DNA from: Picocystis sp. L7
Taxonomy: Eukaryota; Chlorophyta; Picocystophyceae; Picocystales; Picocystaceae
Direction of reading: 5' to 3'
NCBI GenBank assembly: GCA_020975725.1
Contig: QXJR01000011.1
Location: 496,001-560,000, forward strand
DNA length: 64,000 nucleotides
The notes beneath the pieces are model-generated. The model searched no databases and was not told where the DNA came from. It saw nothing but the letters and a program-made list of their open reading frames with translations. The translations under genes were made by a program, and so were the position numbers. The stretch's first letter is position 1. Each line of letters starts with the position of its first letter. Below are positions 1 to 10,600 of the stretch, piece after piece.

Positions 1-1
1 C

Positions 2-1222
2 CTCTTTGTGATGACACTGACCTCCGTGTCCAACCTGGTCCTCTACTTTACAAGATTCACAGATGAGACCTTTTCAGCTCTGAGTTCTGTCATCTTCATT
101 TATGAGTCCACAAAGACCATTGCAAAGGAGTTCGTAAAGCCAGGCGCGGACCCAACCACCGCCTACCTCTCAGCCCTACTGGCAGCTCTTACCTTCATCA
201 CCATACGCACCTTTGCTGGAATAAGAAAAAGCATCTTTTTTAGGAAGAAGGCAAGGGAATTGGTGGCCGACTTTGCCCCCACAATCGGCATTGCCGTGGG
301 GGCACTAGCAGCGTCCAAAGCTGTCATTGCCTTCGGCACCACACTGCCAGGATTGGCACTGCCAGTTGGCCTTCACACATCTACAGGGAGACCATGGCTT
401 GTTGATATTTTTAGTGCCCCGGTATGGGTGCGTTGGGCGGCTGTTCTGCCAGCAATCATGTTTTCACTGCTGCTTTTCATGGATCAAGTCATTACCACCC
501 GTTTGGTGAACACACCAGATAACAAGCTGAGAAAGGGCTGGGGCTATCATTTAGACCTACTGGTTATATCTGCGTACACTCTGTTTGCTTCATTCTTTGG
601 TCTTCCATTCATGACTGCGGCGACAGTGCCCAGCCTCAACCACACGCGGTCGCTTGCATTTGTGGACTACAAAGGGGACGTTGCTGGAGTGATCGAGAAC
701 CGCATGTCAAATTTCCTCATTCACTTGGGCATCGGTTTTTCTGTACTTTTTCTACGACCGCTCTTGGTGTCCATTCCATTGGCCGTATTTATGGGGTTAT
801 TTCTGTACTTGGGTGTTTCCGCGGCTTTGAACAACAAGTTCTTAAACCGGGCAACTCTCCTTCTTGCAGACCCCGATCGGTTAAAGAAGTTCAGGCCCAA
901 AAAGTATGTGAGAAACCTGCCTTTGTCAGTGACAATCAAATACACGCTCGTTCAGTTGACCTGCCTTGCGTCACTTTGGCTGGTCAAATCGTTGCCCAAT
1001 GTCGGGATAATGTTTCCTGTACTTGTTGCTGGCCTGGTTCCCTGTCGCCTCATAGCTGGCAGATTCTTTGACAACGAACATCTTCAAGTCCTCGATGACT
1101 GCGGTGATGCGCTGGAAGCTGGTCGAAAAGCTTTCGTCAACGAGGTTGGAGGCATACAGTCTGGGGTTGCCACGGAAGAAATGGTGATTTTGGAAGCCCC
1201 GGACGACTACGAGGAAGAGTAA
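2..1222 (+). CDS. SLC4-type anion/bicarbonate transporter, C-terminal part
   Basis: Multi-pass membrane transporter of the SLC4 (band 3/bicarbonate or borate) family. The open frame runs off the left edge, so the first ATG at 11 is internal and the N-terminal cytosolic domain and early helices are missing. Family hallmarks are clear: LVLYFTRFTDETFSALSS near the start, then DQVITTRLVNTPDNKL, the GLPFMTAATVPSLNHTRSLA segment, ENRMSNFLIHLGIGFS, and the last helices with SLWLVKSLPNVGIMFPVL. At least eight hydrophobic segments are visible, followed by an acidic C-terminal tail ending EDYEEE-like. In an alga such a protein could import HCO3- for carbon concentration, or export borate; substrate and membrane cannot be read from sequence. 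AATAAA at 1302-1307 is a likely polyadenylation signal. Family call is firm, substrate is inference. Confidence 0.9.
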   Translation, partial: LFVMTLTSVSNLVLYFTRFTDETFSALSSVIFIYESTKTIAKEFVKPGADPTTAYLSALLAALTFITIRTFAGIRKSIFFRKKARELVADFAPTIGIAVGALAASKAVIAFGTTLPGLALPVGLHTSTGRPWLVDIFSAPVWVRWAAVLPAIMFSLLLFMDQVITTRLVNTPDNKLRKGWGYHLDLLVISAYTLFASFFGLPFMTAATVPSLNHTRSLAFVDYKGDVAGVIENRMSNFLIHLGIGFSVLFLRPLLVSIPLAVFMGLFLYLGVSAALNNKFLNRATLLLADPDRLKKFRPKKYVRNLPLSVTIKYTLVQLTCLASLWLVKSLPNVGIMFPVLVAGLVPCRLIAGRFFDNEHLQVLDDCGDALEAGRKAFVNEVGGIQSGVATEEMVILEAPDDYEEE

Positions 1223-2051
1223 GCCCTGAGAAGGAGAGTGTGGGATGAAGATTGCCTAGTTTTTGCTGCACTGGCATAAGGAGTTTGGAAGCAGTTTCTT
1301 GAATAAAGATCTACTGCTTCCTTGGCGGTCATACATCGAATGCAGCTTCATGGATGTCCGCCTTTGGAGAAGACACCTTTACAATGTGATTTTGGCGTTG
1401 AGCATCCCTGCCGAACCATGATGGACATTGATTGCTTTGGTACACTGCGCTACTGTAAGGGGATTCCTTTGCAAAAGGGGCAACAGTTTTGCCTTGCTCT
1501 CTCCCGAAGAACTTTCTTGCATCAGCATGACATTCCTTTTCACAAACCCCAATCTCTGTCAGATGTCCATTCCTACCATCCAACATTTCCTTGCATTTAT
1601 TCCACTTCCTCTGCTTACACCGATCACGATACTACCTACAGTCAGTCTCTTGCAAGTTTGCGGTCTACAACCCTTAGTGGATACATTACCTCTTTCAGCC
1701 CATACAACACAAAGGTCTAGCTCAGCCAACCAGCATTGCATAATCTAGCTTGATTCCGTGTGTTGCGCGAGAACGTCGACCTTTGGTGCGAAGCGGAATT
1801 CGACATGATGGATTGTCATTGGACGACTCACATGACGTATGAGTTTCACGACGAAGGAGGAAATTGAAAGGAATGCCCTGTGCATTGGTAGCAGCGAGGT
1901 AGGTACAACATGACAAGCACTTCATCTTACACAACGCTTGTTAAAGTGTTGTTCAAGAGGTTGCCAATCACAAAATTGGCCAGCCAGCAAACAGCGTATT
2001 TCCGTATTCGTGACGCATGAATTGGACCTGGCAAAGGGTAGGCCTTTATGT
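1223..2051. other. Convergent 3' intergenic region, no gene seen
   Basis: This stretch lies between the 3' ends of the SLC4 gene and TPI. It holds the AATAAA at 1302-1307. Open frames of 70-130 codons occur on both strands but show no family features and overlap each other, so I call none. Confidence 0.5.
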
Positions 2052-3174
2052 CTACACTCCTACAGCATCTTTCTCGCTTGCGGAATTGCAAATGGCAACA
2101 AACTCCTCTCCCTTGAGGGACGCTCCACCTACGAGGAAGCCGTCAATGTCCTCCTTGCCTGCTAGCTCTTGGCAATTCTTTCCATTTACGGACCCGCCAT
2201 ACAGGATGCGCATCTTGGAGCTAACGTCAGCGGACACGTTATCAGCCAACCACTTCCTCACTTCGGCATGAACCTCTTGTGCTTGCTCCGGTGTGGCTAC
2301 TACACCAGTGCCAATTGCCCACACGGGTTCATAGGCGATCACGACTCTGTCCCAATCGGAAACCTTTGCTGCTATCGCTTTAAGCTGATCATTGAGGACA
2401 GTAATCATGGTCCCATTTTCCCTCTGTTCCAGGGTTTCGCCAATGCAGACGATGGTAGACATGCCTTGTTCCAGTGCATAGGCCACTTTCTCGCCCACGA
2501 ATTCGTTGTTTTCGCCGCAAAGGGCGCGCCTCTCCGAATGCCCAAGGATGACCCAGTTGATGCCGAGGTCCACCAGCATCTCTGCGGCCACTTCACCAGT
2601 GAAAGCTCCGCCCTTTCCTACCCAGCAGTTTTGCGCTCCTACTTGGAAGGGAGCTTTCAAGGACTGCAAGACTTGGGGAAGGTACACAAAGGGCGGTGCA
2701 CAGACAATGTCCACGTTTGCTGTGACACTTCCAGCATTCAGGTCCTTCACTAGCTTCTCCACCGATGCATGGGATCCATTCTGTTTCGTCGTGCATCCAT
2801 TGTTTCGCAGTTTGGGTTTGCCTGTCGGTCAGCCAGGGTCCGCGCCGTCGGGCTGGTCTCGCAGGCGCACGCCATCCGTCGATTCGCCACGTACGCATTT
2901 CCAGTTTCCTCCGACGAAGAACTTTCCCGTTCCAGCGGCCACGCACGTCGACGTGCGCCTGTCGCGACGTGCGACTCGTCGCGACGCGTGACCCTTCCTC
3001 GGCTGGGAAACCTGCGTTCAGGTCGGCCATGCGTCAGCTCTACGTCGCCGATCCGCCTTCCGTTGCCTTTCACGCCTTCTTCGCTCCAATGGGTATCCGA
3101 ATCGACCGCCTTTCGTCCCGAACACCCACCTGTGTGCGCGTGTGCGCCTGTCGAAAAGCCATCGCCATCGCCAT
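2052..3174 (-). CDS. TPI: Triosephosphate isomerase, plastid type, three exons (proposed)
   Basis: Interconverts dihydroxyacetone phosphate and glyceraldehyde 3-phosphate in glycolysis and the Calvin cycle. The main exon (2780 down to 2052) carries [16 protein letters not shown], the catalytic His in ILGHSERR, the catalytic Glu in [11 protein letters not shown], and the phosphate-binding ends YGGSVN and GFLVGGASL. The N-terminal signature FFVGGNWKC sits in a separate exon ending at 2895 with donor GTACGT; a 114-nt intron (2781-2894) joins it in phase to NGSHAS. That exon has no in-frame ATG. A further exon at 3130-3174 encodes [15 protein letters not shown], ends in phase at GTGGGT, and can splice to GTT at 3011 (or CCG at 3002), giving about 296 aa with a transit-like leader. 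CTGAC precedes both acceptors. The resemblance to plant plastid TPI ([16 protein letters not shown]) supports plastid targeting. Identity is sure; the first exon is inferred. Confidence 0.9.
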
Positions 3175-3685
3175 GTTCACGTGAGAATTCCACCACTGGA
3201 ATTCGGATGGATGCGATTCTCCTCCACCACCCATGCCCCTGTCCACCTCTGCGCCACACGGACGATCCGAGGGAACCTTGTCGAGGAAAGGAGGGGAGGA
3301 AGGGGGCGGAAATCGCGGAGATCGACGAGGAAGAAGGGAAGGAGGGGCCCGGAGGTTTCCAGACGGTTAAGTAGAAATCCGAGGGAGAGGGGAGAGGACG
3401 AAACGAGTTAACCGAATGTTTAGGGAAATCGGAGGGGCGTCTCCACCTCCCATCGGCCAAAAGGGGGGCATTGAGGATGCGATGGCTTGGGGGATCACGG
3501 GGAGAAAGGGGGGCATTGAAAGAGGATGAGCTTCAGGCAACCTGTGGTGTTCCTGGCCTGTGATGGATAGAAGACTGGAACAGAAGGAAAGAGGAATGCA
3601 AGTGGTGCCTGGTTCGAGTGAGGTGCCGAATGGACCTGACAACAAGGAACAAACGGGACGTTGGATGTCTATGAAAGGATGAGCA
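3175..3685. promoter_or_regulatory. TPI upstream region with two G-tract elements
   Basis: Between the proposed TPI start and the AP-1 mu stop. It contains two copies of AAAGGGGGGCATTG, at about 3460-3473 and 3505-3518, spaced 45 bp. The same motif recurs upstream of other genes in the window (near 10431, 10497, 39414 and 41740). It could act in the TPI promoter or lie in the 3' UTR of AP-1 mu. No gene seen. Confidence 0.4.
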
Positions 3686-4969
3686 TCAAACCATGCGGAC
3701 CTCGTATTCACCTGCAGCGGTGATGTACCGTACCCAGGGCAATGCCTGATACCCGCTCTTCTCGATCACCTTCAAGTAGCGGACCTGGATCCCAGAAACA
3801 GTGTAGTACGGGATCTCGAACTTCACATTGATGGGACGCTTGCGATGGTACGTCTCCTCGTCTTCTGCTGCTACACTTGGAAGACTGAAGCGCGCCCGCA
3901 TCATGAATTCCTTGTACCCAGGAAAGCTCTTGATCTTCCACAGAAGAGCCTCCCGCTCTGGAGCGTAAGTTGCATTTCCTTGCGTGCAACGCACTGATGG
4001 CATTGTTGCGTCCGGGGCTACAGGGAGTTCGATCTCCACACTGGTCGCTACGCTCCGCTCTTTGAAGGTGCTCCTTGCCTTTACTGTGTACTCAATCCTG
4101 CTGCGGCTGTGACGTTCTACCGTACACTCCACCCAAATCAAGGGCTTGACAGGAGTGGACAACCGATACGACATGAGCTCAAAAGCTCCGTCTGGTGGGA
4201 TGAAGGATATGGTACGGTCATTCTCAAATCGCGCAAGTCTCACGCACTGGTGAAACTTGATGTCCTCCAAATCCACTGACTTGGTCCTGCTACTCCTACC
4301 CTGTGCCTCCAGCAGCACTTTGTCGTTCAGTCCTAGCTTGCACTCGGGCATTCCTGAGAGATACGCTCGCATCTTTAGCGCTCCTACCACCTCCGACCTG
4401 ACAACTTGACCGTTGCTGCTGATCAGCAAGTTCACGCTTTCCACTACATCTAAGAAGATCTCGTTCTTCTTGTGTCTGATGCCCTCGTTCCTCCAAGAAA
4501 CCGCATTGGTGACGGCCATCGGCGGTTTCACCGCAACCTCCATTTTGTAAGCGTCCGTTTTGATGAATTCCGAGAGAATCTTTGCCTCCGTGTATTGGGG
4601 GTAGCCAAAGTCCATCACTTCATCAAGAAGTTCGTACACAATGACGAAATTGTCACGGATAGACTCTTCTACCACTTCTCGAAAGTAGTCCTTGAATATT
4701 TCTACCAGTTTGTGCAAGAAAAGGAGCAGGCTCATGGCGTTCATGTTGCTCCTAGAGGCCGCTACGAGGTACAGGTTCGAGACCTTGACATAAGCAAAGG
4801 TGATCCCATCTTCAAGGAATACCGGGCGTTCTTCCGAAGGTTCTGACTCGAATTCGCCCACTCGCTTGATAAAATTTTCCAGCGCACTTGCAGGTACGTC
4901 GCCACGGTAATCCCTGGCGATCAGGATTTTCCCCTTCACGTCCAGGATGAACACGGCGGACGCGGCCAT
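3686..4969 (-). CDS. AP1M: AP-1 clathrin adaptor complex, medium (mu1) subunit
   Basis: 427-aa mu chain of the AP-1 adaptor, which selects tyrosine-motif cargo for clathrin vesicles at the trans-Golgi network and endosomes. The N-terminal longin-like domain begins MAASAVFILDVKGKILIARD and includes DNFVIVYELLDEVMDFGYPQ. The C-terminal mu homology domain includes WRNEGIRHKKNEIFLDVVE, CKLGLND, FIPPDGAFELMSYRL, and ends LPWVRYITAAGEYEVRMV as in other mu1 chains. I chose the ATG at 4969 because it matches the family start; an in-frame extension upstream is not family-like. Length equals the usual 420-430 aa with no intron. It lies 118 bp downstream of the MOZART2-like gene on the same strand. Confidence 0.96.
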   Translation of the reverse strand: MAASAVFILDVKGKILIARDYRGDVPASALENFIKRVGEFESEPSEERPVFLEDGITFAYVKVSNLYLVAASRSNMNAMSLLLFLHKLVEIFKDYFREVVEESIRDNFVIVYELLDEVMDFGYPQYTEAKILSEFIKTDAYKMEVAVKPPMAVTNAVSWRNEGIRHKKNEIFLDVVESVNLLISSNGQVVRSEVVGALKMRAYLSGMPECKLGLNDKVLLEAQGRSSRTKSVDLEDIKFHQCVRLARFENDRTISFIPPDGAFELMSYRLSTPVKPLIWVECTVERHSRSRIEYTVKARSTFKERSVATSVEIELPVAPDATMPSVRCTQGNATYAPEREALLWKIKSFPGYKEFMMRARFSLPSVAAEDEETYHRKRPINVKFEIPYYTVSGIQVRYLKVIEKSGYQALPWVRYITAAGEYEVRMV

Positions 4970-5087
4970 ACCGGTCCTTCTCCTCTCTTTTCGAAAATCA
5001 CGGGCTCTTCCCTTGCTGATTCCGTTTTCGATTGCCGTCGGTGTTATGTCCAGCACCCCAACGCGATGATGGCTGCTATTCGTCCCC

Positions 5088-5330
5088 TCAGGTCAGGCGG
5101 TCTTGTGGCCCGTGTCCGTTTCCCTCCACTGCGGCTCTTTTGCAGAACTGCTTGAGCACTTGTGCAGTGGCTGTCGGCACCACTCCAAGGTCGGTCAACT
5201 TCACCACGGCTTGAAACACTTCCGCTTTCAGTTCTATTCCAGAAAGAGCGGCTATGCAAGCCAGATCTTCCGCCCCTGTATCCCGTCGTCCGCGGCGCGT
5301 TTCGTCGTCCCAAGGCGCGACGTCGCGCAT
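5088..5330 (-). CDS. MOZART2-like mitotic-spindle organizing protein candidate
   Basis: 80-aa protein. The core LACIAALSGIELKAEVFQAV followed by VKLTDLGVVPTATAQVLKQF resembles the short helical MOZART2 (MZT2) domain, where the family pattern is ELxxLAxxxGxxIxPxVFxxLVxLLxLNVxPxAVxQMLKxxC; here the final Cys is also kept (KQFCKR). MZT2 binds gamma-tubulin ring complex component GCP2 and helps place or activate microtubule nucleators. The ATG at 5330 is the only good in-frame start and the protein is close to the domain in size. It is upstream of AP1M on the same strand and divergent from the mTERF-like gene. MOZART1 is an alternative, but spacing and the VFQxxVxLxxLxVxP pattern fit MOZART2 better. 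The call rests on motif recall, so confidence is moderate. Confidence 0.55.
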   Translation of the reverse strand: MRDVAPWDDETRRGRRDTGAEDLACIAALSGIELKAEVFQAVVKLTDLGVVPTATAQVLKQFCKRAAVEGNGHGPQDRLT

Positions 5331-6140
5331 CGTTCCACGTTCCCGTGCGTTCTTCCACCGTCAGATCGATTTCTTCCCTCGTCCAGAGGACGCGGTCGGC
5401 GACGAAGCGCACGACTGTTTCCGCCTCGTCGTTCCCACGTGCGATCGCGTCCCACACGCGCGTCGTCGACCCCTTCCAATGCGTCTCCAGCCTTCCTCGA
5501 CCACGTCCTGCGCTCACGTACGCCTCTGTGCGTCCATGGACCGATCCAACGGCGCGAAAGCAGCTTCGCGACGTCGCAATGCGCGTCGATGTCGCGAGCA
5601 AATGGAGACTTGAAACTTCCTTCGAGGAAGGCAAAAGGTTGGATCCATCCGAACGTCCTCTGCAGCAACGGTGAAGGATCTGGTTTTACGAGGCCGAAAC
5701 GGAGCCTCCGCGTCGTTTCGACGAACCGCGAAAGGACCGGATTCCCCCGGTTCGGGACGGGTCGCAGAACCCCTTCTGAAGGGTCCGAGACCGGGTCAAG
5801 ACACCGTTCCGGTTGCCGTGGAGGACGGTCCTCGGGTCCGGTCCCAGTGACCACGTCCGAAAGGGTGAAGCCGACCGGGAACCCCACCAAGTTGATTGGA
5901 GGTCCTGGAGTGTGTTGAAAGGCGTAGTTGGGAACCTTCACCCAAGCTTCCCACACGAGTTTTGCCCCCCTTCACAACACCGATCAGTGGGACCTGGATC
6001 CCATCGTACAAGGATCGGTTTCCAACTGAACCCGGTGCTGCTCGGGTTCAACTTCGTTTTTGATCGGAGGCACACGTGGCGTAGTGGGCGTGCACTCGAG
6101 TCCAGTCGACGCCAAGGCGCGAGCGCACGGATCGGCGAAG
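5331..6140. promoter_or_regulatory. Divergent upstream region, GC-rich, no gene seen
   Basis: Shared upstream region of the MOZART2-like gene (minus) and the mTERF-like gene (plus). It is GC-rich and open in several frames by composition. A CACGTG core occurs near 5438. No protein-family features were found in any frame. Confidence 0.45.
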
Positions 6141-6764
6141 ATGGCCGCACGAACGCGCCTGCAAGCGAAGCATGCGGGCTCTGGGAGCACGGTGGGTGCG
6201 AACGGAAGACATGGAGGGAGGAGGAATTGCGCACCGGTCCATGCCAGGACGACGCCTGGAGGTGCGCTGCGCCAGGTACGGTCCAGGACGGTGTGCTGGG
6301 GCACACCCGCCAAAACCATGCCTGTGATCGAACGATTGGAAGGAGAAGATGCAGACAAGTGGAACCAGTGCATGGATGTCTTGTCTGAGATCGGACTGGA
6401 GAAGCCGGATGCCGAAAAGTTTCTCACGCGGGCTTATGGCTGGGGATCCCAAGCATACTGGAGGAAGGAGAAAGTGGAACAAGTCCCTGAACCAGAAAAC
6501 GTCCAAGCTTGCATTGGATACTTGAACGAACTTGGTCTTGAAGGTGAAGATTTGCTGGGGGTGATCAAGAAGTTTCCTGAGGTCCTTGGGTGCGATGTGG
6601 AGACCAGGCTTAAGGCCAATGTAGGTGTGCTGGAGAACCAGTGGAAGATGAAGGGAATGGTGATCACCAACACTCTGAAAAGGAAACCCGAGATTCTGGG
6701 CTTCACCATCGATTGCTACGGTGATTGTGCAGGAGAATGCAACCGCTGCTGGGTGAGATTCTGA
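6141..6764 (+). CDS. mTERF-like plastid protein with Cys-rich tail
   Basis: 207-aa protein. The N-terminus from ATG 6141 (MAARTRLQAKHAGSGS) is basic and poor in acids, as in a plastid transit peptide. The middle holds helical repeats with mTERF character: ACIGYLNELGLEGEDLLGVI, then KKFPEVLGCDVETRLKANVG, then a third repeat with KRKPEILGF. The C-terminus CYGDCAGECNRCWVRF is a Cys cluster that I recall from algal plastid proteins of this type. mTERF proteins bind organelle nucleic acids and act in transcription or RNA maturation. This one has only about two or three repeats, fewer than canonical family members, so it may be a divergent short form. The frame is also open upstream of 6141 but lacks a better start. 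It is convergent with glyoxalase I, 185 bp away. Confidence 0.65.
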   Translation: MAARTRLQAKHAGSGSTVGANGRHGGRRNCAPVHARTTPGGALRQVRSRTVCWGTPAKTMPVIERLEGEDADKWNQCMDVLSEIGLEKPDAEKFLTRAYGWGSQAYWRKEKVEQVPEPENVQACIGYLNELGLEGEDLLGVIKKFPEVLGCDVETRLKANVGVLENQWKMKGMVITNTLKRKPEILGFTIDCYGDCAGECNRCWVRF

Positions 6765-6949
6765 GAGAATCGAAAAATACCATGCAGATATTCATCAAAC
6801 CGCCGGTGCCAGGAAGGGCAATCGGTCCCCTACCTGGAACTCGAACATGCCCATACCAAGTGCATGCTCTATTTTTGTGTAATTCATAGGCCATAGAGAG
6901 TTGTGACAGGGAACTGGAAGAATGCAGCACCATTTCACTGTGAATTGCA

Positions 6950-7606
6950 TCATGCGAACTGACGGCTGTTTTTGGCATTGAGGATTTCGATCCAGTATCC
7001 GTCAGGATCCTTAATAAATGCCAAGCCCTTCATTTTTCCATCGTCCGGTCGCTTGACGAATTCCACGCCCAGTTTCTCGAAACGGTCACATGCTGCATAG
7101 ACATCCGGCACGCTGAATCCGATGTGTCCGTAACCTTTGGGATCGGAATTTCCGCTGTGATATCCATCAAAATTGCTGTCCTTTTCCGTTCCCCAATTAT
7201 GCGTGAGTTCAAGACACGCTGGTTTCTTGAACATCCACTCGGTGCGATCAGCTGGATCGTCCGGGATGTCTTTCGGATTGCAGTATCCTAGGAAGTACAG
7301 GCTGAACTGCATCTCTGGAAAGTCCAGTTTCTTCAGGAGTGTCATGCCGAGGATCCTGGTGTAGAAGTCCATGGACACCTTCGGATCTTTGATGCGGTAC
7401 ATGGTCTGCTGGAACACGAAATCCTTCGTGGATGCATCTGGCTCGTGGCACACGCCAGCTGCATCTTCACCGGCCATGGTGCGCAAAGAGTTTCTTCTCC
7501 TCGATCCGTTGGAACTCGGACGCCTTCCGATCGGCGTTGGACGGGCGTAGCTTCGTGGGACGGTGCGTCGGGAGCACTGCAGCATGCGCGACGCGACGTG
7601 CAACAT
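6950..7606 (-). CDS. GLO1: Lactoylglutathione lyase (glyoxalase I), eukaryotic type
   Basis: Converts the methylglyoxal-glutathione hemithioacetal to S-lactoylglutathione, the first step of methylglyoxal detoxification. The sequence tracks the human enzyme closely: [91 protein letters not shown]. Metal ligands are all present: Gln in FQQTM, Glu in LELTHNWG, His in GYGHIGF, Glu in DGYWIEIL. From the ATG at 7606 the protein is 218 aa with a basic, Arg/Ser-rich leader ([14 protein letters not shown]) suggesting an organelle. A second ATG at 7477 (MAGEDAAGV) gives a 175-aa cytosolic form like the human protein, so dual starts are possible. Identity is firm, localisation is inference. Confidence 0.95.
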   Translation of the reverse strand: MLHVASRMLQCSRRTVPRSYARPTPIGRRPSSNGSRRRNSLRTMAGEDAAGVCHEPDASTKDFVFQQTMYRIKDPKVSMDFYTRILGMTLLKKLDFPEMQFSLYFLGYCNPKDIPDDPADRTEWMFKKPACLELTHNWGTEKDSNFDGYHSGNSDPKGYGHIGFSVPDVYAACDRFEKLGVEFVKRPDDGKMKGLAFIKDPDGYWIEILNAKNSRQFA

Positions 7607-10600
7607 ACGCTTCGATCCAGAACCTTCTGATCCCTGTTGAATCCCGGACGATCTGCGGTGATGGCCTCGAAGGGATGGAGAAGGCACGCGTTTCGTGCAC
7701 TGGCGCTGCACCAACCAGGTGTTGTGATACGTCACACCACAGGGTACACCGGGGTGGAAGCCATCTCCCCTTCCCACACACCACCACCTTCACAACCCGA
7801 CCATTCGAGGCATACGGTTCTCTTTCCAACCGATCTGGGATGGCCACAAGGCCGTGCGGTTTATCACAATCTCGCTTCCGACGGCCTCTTTTGCCGTCGG
7901 ATGTCTTTGGACGGGATCGGACCATCTCAACGTAGGTTGGAAAGGGACCTCGACTCGAAGGTCGTACGACGGGGACCAACCAATGAGTGGTCAAAAGCTG
8001 CCGCAATCGCATCGCCAGCAACGTGGGTGGACGCAACCGTGCACCTTGGCATGGGTTTTCCTCCAAGATAGACGGTAGAAAGGCGTGTGAGTTCGTTCAA
8101 GCATATCGGTCATGCATACGAAGGCAAGGATGAGCACACAACATCAATGGCGAGGAAGGTGTTGATGGATTGGGCACCAATGTGCAAGGCACTTGGAATT
8201 AGCAACCAAGACATCACGTTTCAAGAAGGGGGCATTCGGGAGGAACACTTCGAGTCTCAAGGAGAGCGGCTTTTGCTATTTCACACATTCGTTCACACGA
8301 GCGAGGTTGCTAAAGAATCTGGAGTTCGAGACGTATCGGCACCTTTTGGACTTCAAGCCAAAAAACCGGGTTTCCCTCTCTTGCGTGATGACCGTCACTG
8401 GAGCGTGAACTACGCATGAAAGAAAATCTTTGGTCGAGAGTCCCAAAAGCGATGCATACGGAAGGAAAACATGACACACACCCGCTCGCGTTGGCAGTTT
8501 TTCTAGCAATTCCCATTCTTCAATTTTAAGCGGAGAAGGAAAGCACGCCATCGGTTCTACTCACGTTAGTTGCCATCGAGAGAAGCTTTTTGGGTTTGGA
8601 CCTAGAAGAAGCGATCAAGCGTTGCGATTTGAATGGTTCATTGGGTGTTCAAAGGGCCAATTTTCTAGATATCAAAACCTCTCGCGGAGTGTATCATCCA
8701 TGAGGGAAGATCCGGCGTCCTTGGAGTAGGGACAAGCCATTTGGTCGCGGCTCCTCCCACCGTAGATACGCAATTTTTCTCCTTCACCCTACCTTCACAT
8801 GCCCCTACCCTAAACAACTCTTCATTTCATCCGAACCCTCCTTCTCCACGACGACCACTTCACCCTGCAGTCCTAAGGCTTGGATCTTACGTACGGCCGA
8901 GCATGTCGTCTTGTACTACTACGAGGATGATAATCCCGCGTCCCCAACCTCACACAAATCATACGGACCTAAAGAGAAGCTTCGAGGCCTAGGATATCGG
9001 ACATGAAGCACACCTATGCCATTGGTGCATCATGGGCAATCGAGTTGCCCACGGTGGACATGTCCACGCCCCGGTCGAGAGAGGCACATAACCTCCTTCT
9101 TGCGTTAGGCAAGGAGGGACAGAACACGCTCCCTCGGGTTTCCGTCCATGCCTTCTTTCCACGTCGCAGCTGCACGAAGAGTGAAACGTATAGAACTGAC
9201 CGTTGATTCTAACGTGGGAGACCTCGTTCCCTCCGAACCTCAAAAACGGGATGGATGGTTGGTGTGTCGAACATTGTGTGTTGGTGGGACATGTGGGGCA
9301 TGATTGGTAGGATCCCTCAATATGTCCAAGTCAATCGTAAAGCTAAGAACACCGCGCAAGGACATGAAAACGAACGTGCATCGCGCTTTCAATCGCTATC
9401 ATTTTCATAAAGCTTTCGTTTCCTCACCCACAAGTTCATGACCTCTAGTTGTATCCTCTTGCTGCGGAAAAGGCCAAACGATCACAACCTTTAAAGAGTT
9501 GCAACATGTTGTATACACACTCCAATTGCTCGAAGTAGAGAGATTGTCGTGGGCTCGTTGCCGAATTGGGAAAGTGGAAAGTGAAGAGTATCTTGCACTT
9601 GCTTGAAGATTTGAATGGTTCGTGGCGGAGGTGGTCCGACGATCGGATGCCATCAACGATGCAATAGCTCATCTCTTTCATAGATCCTTGCAAGATTTGA
9701 TGCGATAATGTTTCAAGTTCGACCTCCACATTCACTCTTGCTCTTCTTGTGGCCATCTAACATCTCGATGGGTTCACGTTTGTTTCACTGCCTCGAGCGT
9801 GACTTGACGCGAGGTGCATCTTGCATGCGCAAACTTTGAGGCTCCAACTTCCTTTCCTCGGGTGAATGAGCACTCAAGCATCGAAGACACAACTTGCCAT
9901 TCGTGCTAGGTTGAGCTTGACCACAAGATCGCCGTACGCCCGCGGGATGTGATTCGAGGGAAAGAATGCGAACAGGCAACCCAAGGGAGGGGATGCCATT
10001 TAGAACGTAACAAAGGCGAGAAACATCCGACGATGCCCCCGTGCGAATACGTGGAGAGAGAGAGTGCAAAGGTGACGAAGAGGATGGCGACGTGGGCAGT
10101 GAGACGCTCCTTTCAACGTGGGTGAAAACTTGCAGTGGTCCATGGTGCTCTTTGTCCTCATGAATTCGCCGCGCGGAGGGACGGCAGTTCGATGGTCTAG
10201 GGTAAGCCCACCTTGGCCAACGCCCACAAAACTTCGCTTGTGTTGCGATGCTGTCTTTCACTGGTGTTCTTGACCTCTCTTCCTCCGTCCTTAGCTCGTG
10301 CAGTTGGCCCTACTGCACTCCCCGTGTTGGATGAGAAGGGGAGCTCGTGTGTCCATGGTTCGATCCGTTCACGTGTTCCCCCTCCCCAAGCAAGGTACGT
10401 GCCAGATAGCCGTTCGCCCCAGAATCGCCTCCAATGCCCCCCTTGTTGGTTCGGGGACGGGGCGGGGTCGCCTGGTGACAGGCTGGGGTCGGATTCCAAT
10501 GCCCCCCTTTCTCGGCTCGGGACGGTCACCTTGGATTCCTTTCTTGCGGTTTTGGTGGATTGCGAACCGCACATTCTTCCTGCTTGTGCTGGTTGCAAGT

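Noticed and set aside
1322-1720. 132-codon frame after the SLC4 gene
   Set aside because: Lies in the 3' region, Cys/His/Ser-rich without pattern, and overlaps competing frames.
5044-5956. Several 190-270 codon frames on both strands
   Set aside because: Compositional frames in GC-rich divergent promoter DNA; only the 80-aa MOZART2-like frame shows a conserved pattern.
8560-8640. Possible hAT dimerisation-like peptide (LTLVAIERSFLGL)
   Set aside because: Too short, and no zinc finger, catalytic core or inverted ends nearby.
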